Shown here piece after piece: positions 62,138 through 64,000 of a DNA stretch of 64,000 nucleotides. The translations under genes and the position numbers were made by a program. The stretch comes from CAZJHD01 sp964545855 (GTDB taxonomy: Bacteria; Planctomycetota; UBA1135; JACQFD01). The stretch's first letter is position 1. Every line of letters begins with the position of its first letter. Under the pieces are notes generated by a model. That model was not told the origin of the DNA, searched no databases, and worked only from the letters and a program-made list of their open reading frames with translations. The stretch is from assembly GCA_964545855.1 (NCBI GenBank), contig CAZJHD010000011.1, forward strand, positions 50,783 to 114,782, written 5' to 3'.

Positions 62138-64000
62138 GTCGCCGGAGCACGAGCCGGATCCCCGTGGGGCTCGTCGTCCCGTCCGGCTCCACCTCGCCCC
62201 TCGACGCGGCGCGGAAGTTCGCCTCGTAGATGAAGGCCCACGCGCCGCCGCGGACGGCCCGGCCGGCCTCCGTCTCGTCGCCGAAGCCGGCGCACCACTC
62301 CCACTCGCTCCCCGTCAGGTCGAAGATGCCGTAGGGCGACTCGTCGATCGGGAACCGGAGGATGAACTCCTTGCCGACGGTCGGGTGGCCGAAGCGGCTC
62401 TTCACCCAGGTCGGGTCGAATCGGTCGCCGAACACGAAGGACCGGCCGTCGGCGCCGCGGGCCGCCTTCTCCCACTCCTCCTCCGTGGGGAGCCCGACCT
62501 CGAAGTCGAGCCCGCGCTCGCGCAGGCGCTCCTGCAGCCAGTCGACGTAGGCGCGCGCGTCGTTCCACGAGACCCCGTCGATCGGCATGCCCGCCGCGTT
62601 GCGGGTGGAGTAGACGCCGTCGGGGCCGCGCAAGATGTCGCGGCCGGGCGCCTCGCCCGTCTCCGCGAGCTCCGCGTGCAGCGAGGACTTCCCCGTCTGC
62701 GCCGGATCGTTCAGGAACTCGAGGAACTCGGACTCGGTGACCTCGCGGTTCTGCATCCAGAAGCCGCCGACCTCGCGCGCCGACGCCGGCCAGCCGGCGA
62801 AGGAGGCGGGATCGCCGCCCGAGCGGAAGGGCCCCGCCGGCACATGGACGAACCCGCGCGGGGAGGTGCCGGCCGGATGCATCGCGACGCGGAGCGCCGT
62901 GTCCCCGCCGGGGTCGACGACGAAGGGGCAGCGCACGTCTTCGTGGCCCGCGAGGCGGAGCAGCGCGAGGTAGGTGCCGGGCTCCAGCGCGTGGCGCGCG
63001 AGCGGAGCCGCGCCGACCCGGCTCGCCGGCGAGAGGAAGAGGGGAGCCGCCGTCGTCCGGGCCACGAGGCCGCCCGGCACCTCCACCTCGCGGACCTCGC
63101 CGCCGTGGAAGACCTCCACGCGGCACGGCACCTCCCAGACGATCGAGTCGGGCTCCCACGCGCGCACGCCGAGGGCGCGGAGGCCCGGCGTGCTCACGGT
63201 GAACGTTCGGCCCGCGCGCTCGAAGGTGTACTCGCGCGTCGCGCCGGTAGAGCTCTCCTCCGCGAGCAGGCGCGAGACGTCGTAGGCCTCGCGGATGGGC
63301 TCTCCGTCGACGGAGACGAGCCGGTCGAAGGCTTCGATCGCGCCGTTCCCGACCGGCACGAGGAGCACGTCCCGGATCGGACGGCCGGCGACGCGCAGCA
63401 CGAGGTCGTTCGCCTCGATCCCCGCGAGCGGCTCCTCGACGCGGAGGCACCACGTGCCCGGCGGCACGGGCGCGGCGCCGCCGCCGACGGGCACGGGGAC
63501 GAGGCGGTGCTCGCTCCCCGGGACCACGTCGGCGAGGTCGCGGTAGCGGAAGAGGTGGACGTCGGCGCCCGGAGGATCCGTCGCGAGCGAGACCGATCCG
63601 ACGGGGTGGAGCTCGTCCGCGTGGCGCCGGGCCGCGCCGCTCGCCTCGACGAAGCCGGCGTAGGACGCCGCCGCATCGGCGTCCCCCCGCGCGCGCGCCT
63701 CGCGCCAGCGCTCCATCCAGAGATCGGCGCGCAGCTCGGCCGCCGAGGCGTTCGCCGCGTCGAGACCCTGCGCGCGATCGACCTGCTCGAGGATCTCGAA
63801 GAACGCCCGATCCATGTCGCGCGCCGAGGCGGCCGCTTCGTCGTCGGCCGCGGCGATGCGGCGGTGCTCCTCCGGCGTCAGGTAGCGCACGTTGCGCTCG
63901 CGCCGCAGGGGGCCGATCTCGCGCTCGCGCGCCTCGGCGCCCGCTCGGCGCGACCGGTAGGCGGCGAGCCGCTCGCGCGCTCCCTCGATCGCGTCCGCGG
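62127..64000 (-). CDS. Formylglycine-generating-enzyme-like (SUMF1/FGE) domain protein, cut by right edge
   Basis: The frame is open to the window edge; GTG 63890 is only the first listed start. Upstream codons encode a charged helix (ARERLAAYRSRRAGAE), and homologous planctomycete proteins often have an N-terminal kinase there. The visible part has a helical linker, PEGA-like beta segments (SVSLATDPPGADVHLFRY), a PDZ-like stretch (DRLVSVDGEPIREAYD) and a C-terminal FGE domain (MQNREVTESEFLEFLND, GLPTEEEWEKAARGADGRSF, GIFDLTGSEWEWCAG, VRGGAW, GIRLVLRRP). The usual FGE catalytic cysteines are not seen (FIYEANFRAASR), so it is probably a ligand-binding FGE-like fold. Confidence 0.85.
   Translation of the reverse strand, partial: ADAIEGARERLAAYRSRRAGAEAREREIGPLRRERNVRYLTPEEHRRIAAADDEAAASARDMDRAFFEILEQVDRAQGLDAANASAAELRADLWMERWREARARGDADAAASYAGFVEASGAARRHADELHPVGSVSLATDPPGADVHLFRYRDLADVVPGSEHRLVPVPVGGGAAPVPPGTWCLRVEEPLAGIEANDLVLRVAGRPIRDVLLVPVGNGAIEAFDRLVSVDGEPIREAYDVSRLLAEESSTGATREYTFERAGRTFTVSTPGLRALGVRAWEPDSIVWEVPCRVEVFHGGEVREVEVPGGLVARTTAAPLFLSPASRVGAAPLARHALEPGTYLALLRLAGHEDVRCPFVVDPGGDTALRVAMHPAGTSPRGFVHVPAGPFRSGGDPASFAGWPASAREVGGFWMQNREVTESEFLEFLNDPAQTGKSSLHAELAETGEAPGRDILRGPDGVYSTRNAAGMPIDGVSWNDARAYVDWLQERLRERGLDFEVGLPTEEEWEKAARGADGRSFVFGDRFDPTWVKSRFGHPTVGKEFILRFPIDESPYGIFDLTGSEWEWCAGFGDETEAGRAVRGGAWAFIYEANFRAASRGEVEPDGTTSPTGIRLVLRRPTR

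Overview
This is a 64 kb chromosomal segment of very high G+C (roughly 70-75% in most genes), with many GTG and TTG starts and long runs of genes overlapping by 4 bp (ATGA or GTGA). The gene set suggests a planctomycete-like bacterium. The clues are a serine/threonine kinase co-encoded with an FHA/sigma-54 activator, an ECF sigma factor facing a formylglycine-generating-enzyme-like gene that runs off the window, a large MoxR/vWA (Bat-type) operon, EF-hand and PD40/TIG secreted proteins, and an Lpt-type ABC ATPase implying a Gram-negative envelope. The taxonomic call is inference, because no rRNA is present.

Layout. 1-7.2 kb: the end of phosphatidylserine decarboxylase, a zinc-ribbon protein coupled to a MetH-activation-like protein, an AhpD/CMD-family protein, and an operon of three prepilin-type proteins. 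7.3-14.2 kb (minus): a translationally coupled operon of an FHA-GAF-AAA-HTH sigma-54 activator, a secreted peptidase-like protein whose catalytic glutamate is replaced, and a transmembrane Ser/Thr kinase. 14.3-18.8 kb: a Memo-family protein, a secreted HExxH metallopeptidase and a degenerate GGDEF-like regulator. 19.0-23.2 kb: an ATP-grasp / FemAB-type acyltransferase / ThDP-enzyme operon. 23.26-23.75 kb: three tandem 159-bp units with terminal inverted repeats. 23.8-30.2 kb: housekeeping genes lepA, lepB, lptB-like, etfB-etfA and tRNA-Val(CAC), followed by a cluster of GC-rich hairpin repeats.

30.5-42.7 kb is one continuous plus-strand operon: a membrane/coiled-coil protein interrupted by an in-frame TGA, MoxR ATPase, a membrane protein, an ABC ATPase and permease, a DUF58 protein, a BatA-like vWA protein and a two-vWA protein. 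It looks like an envelope-associated MoxR/vWA chaperone system with its own ABC exporter. 42.7-49.6 kb: a PrcB-like protein, ligA, cdd, a DUF669-like protein, a six-EF-hand protein, then eno-ftsB. 49.58-49.81 kb holds a second copy of the hairpin repeats and a 102-bp near-perfect palindrome.

49.8-64 kb: an M16 peptidase; a two-gene island of visibly lower G+C (OLD-like AAA ATPase plus a small TOPRIM-like partner, a candidate defence pair) next to a D12-class adenine methyltransferase; a HAD hydrolase; a secreted beta-propeller-like protein; DoxX; a PD40/TIG secreted protein; an ECF sigma factor; and the FGE-like gene cut by the right edge.

The two most unusual items are the in-frame TGA at 31588-31590, which is followed by 137 open codons without a usable start and by a bSECIS-like hairpin, and the lower-G+C AAA/TOPRIM-like pair.
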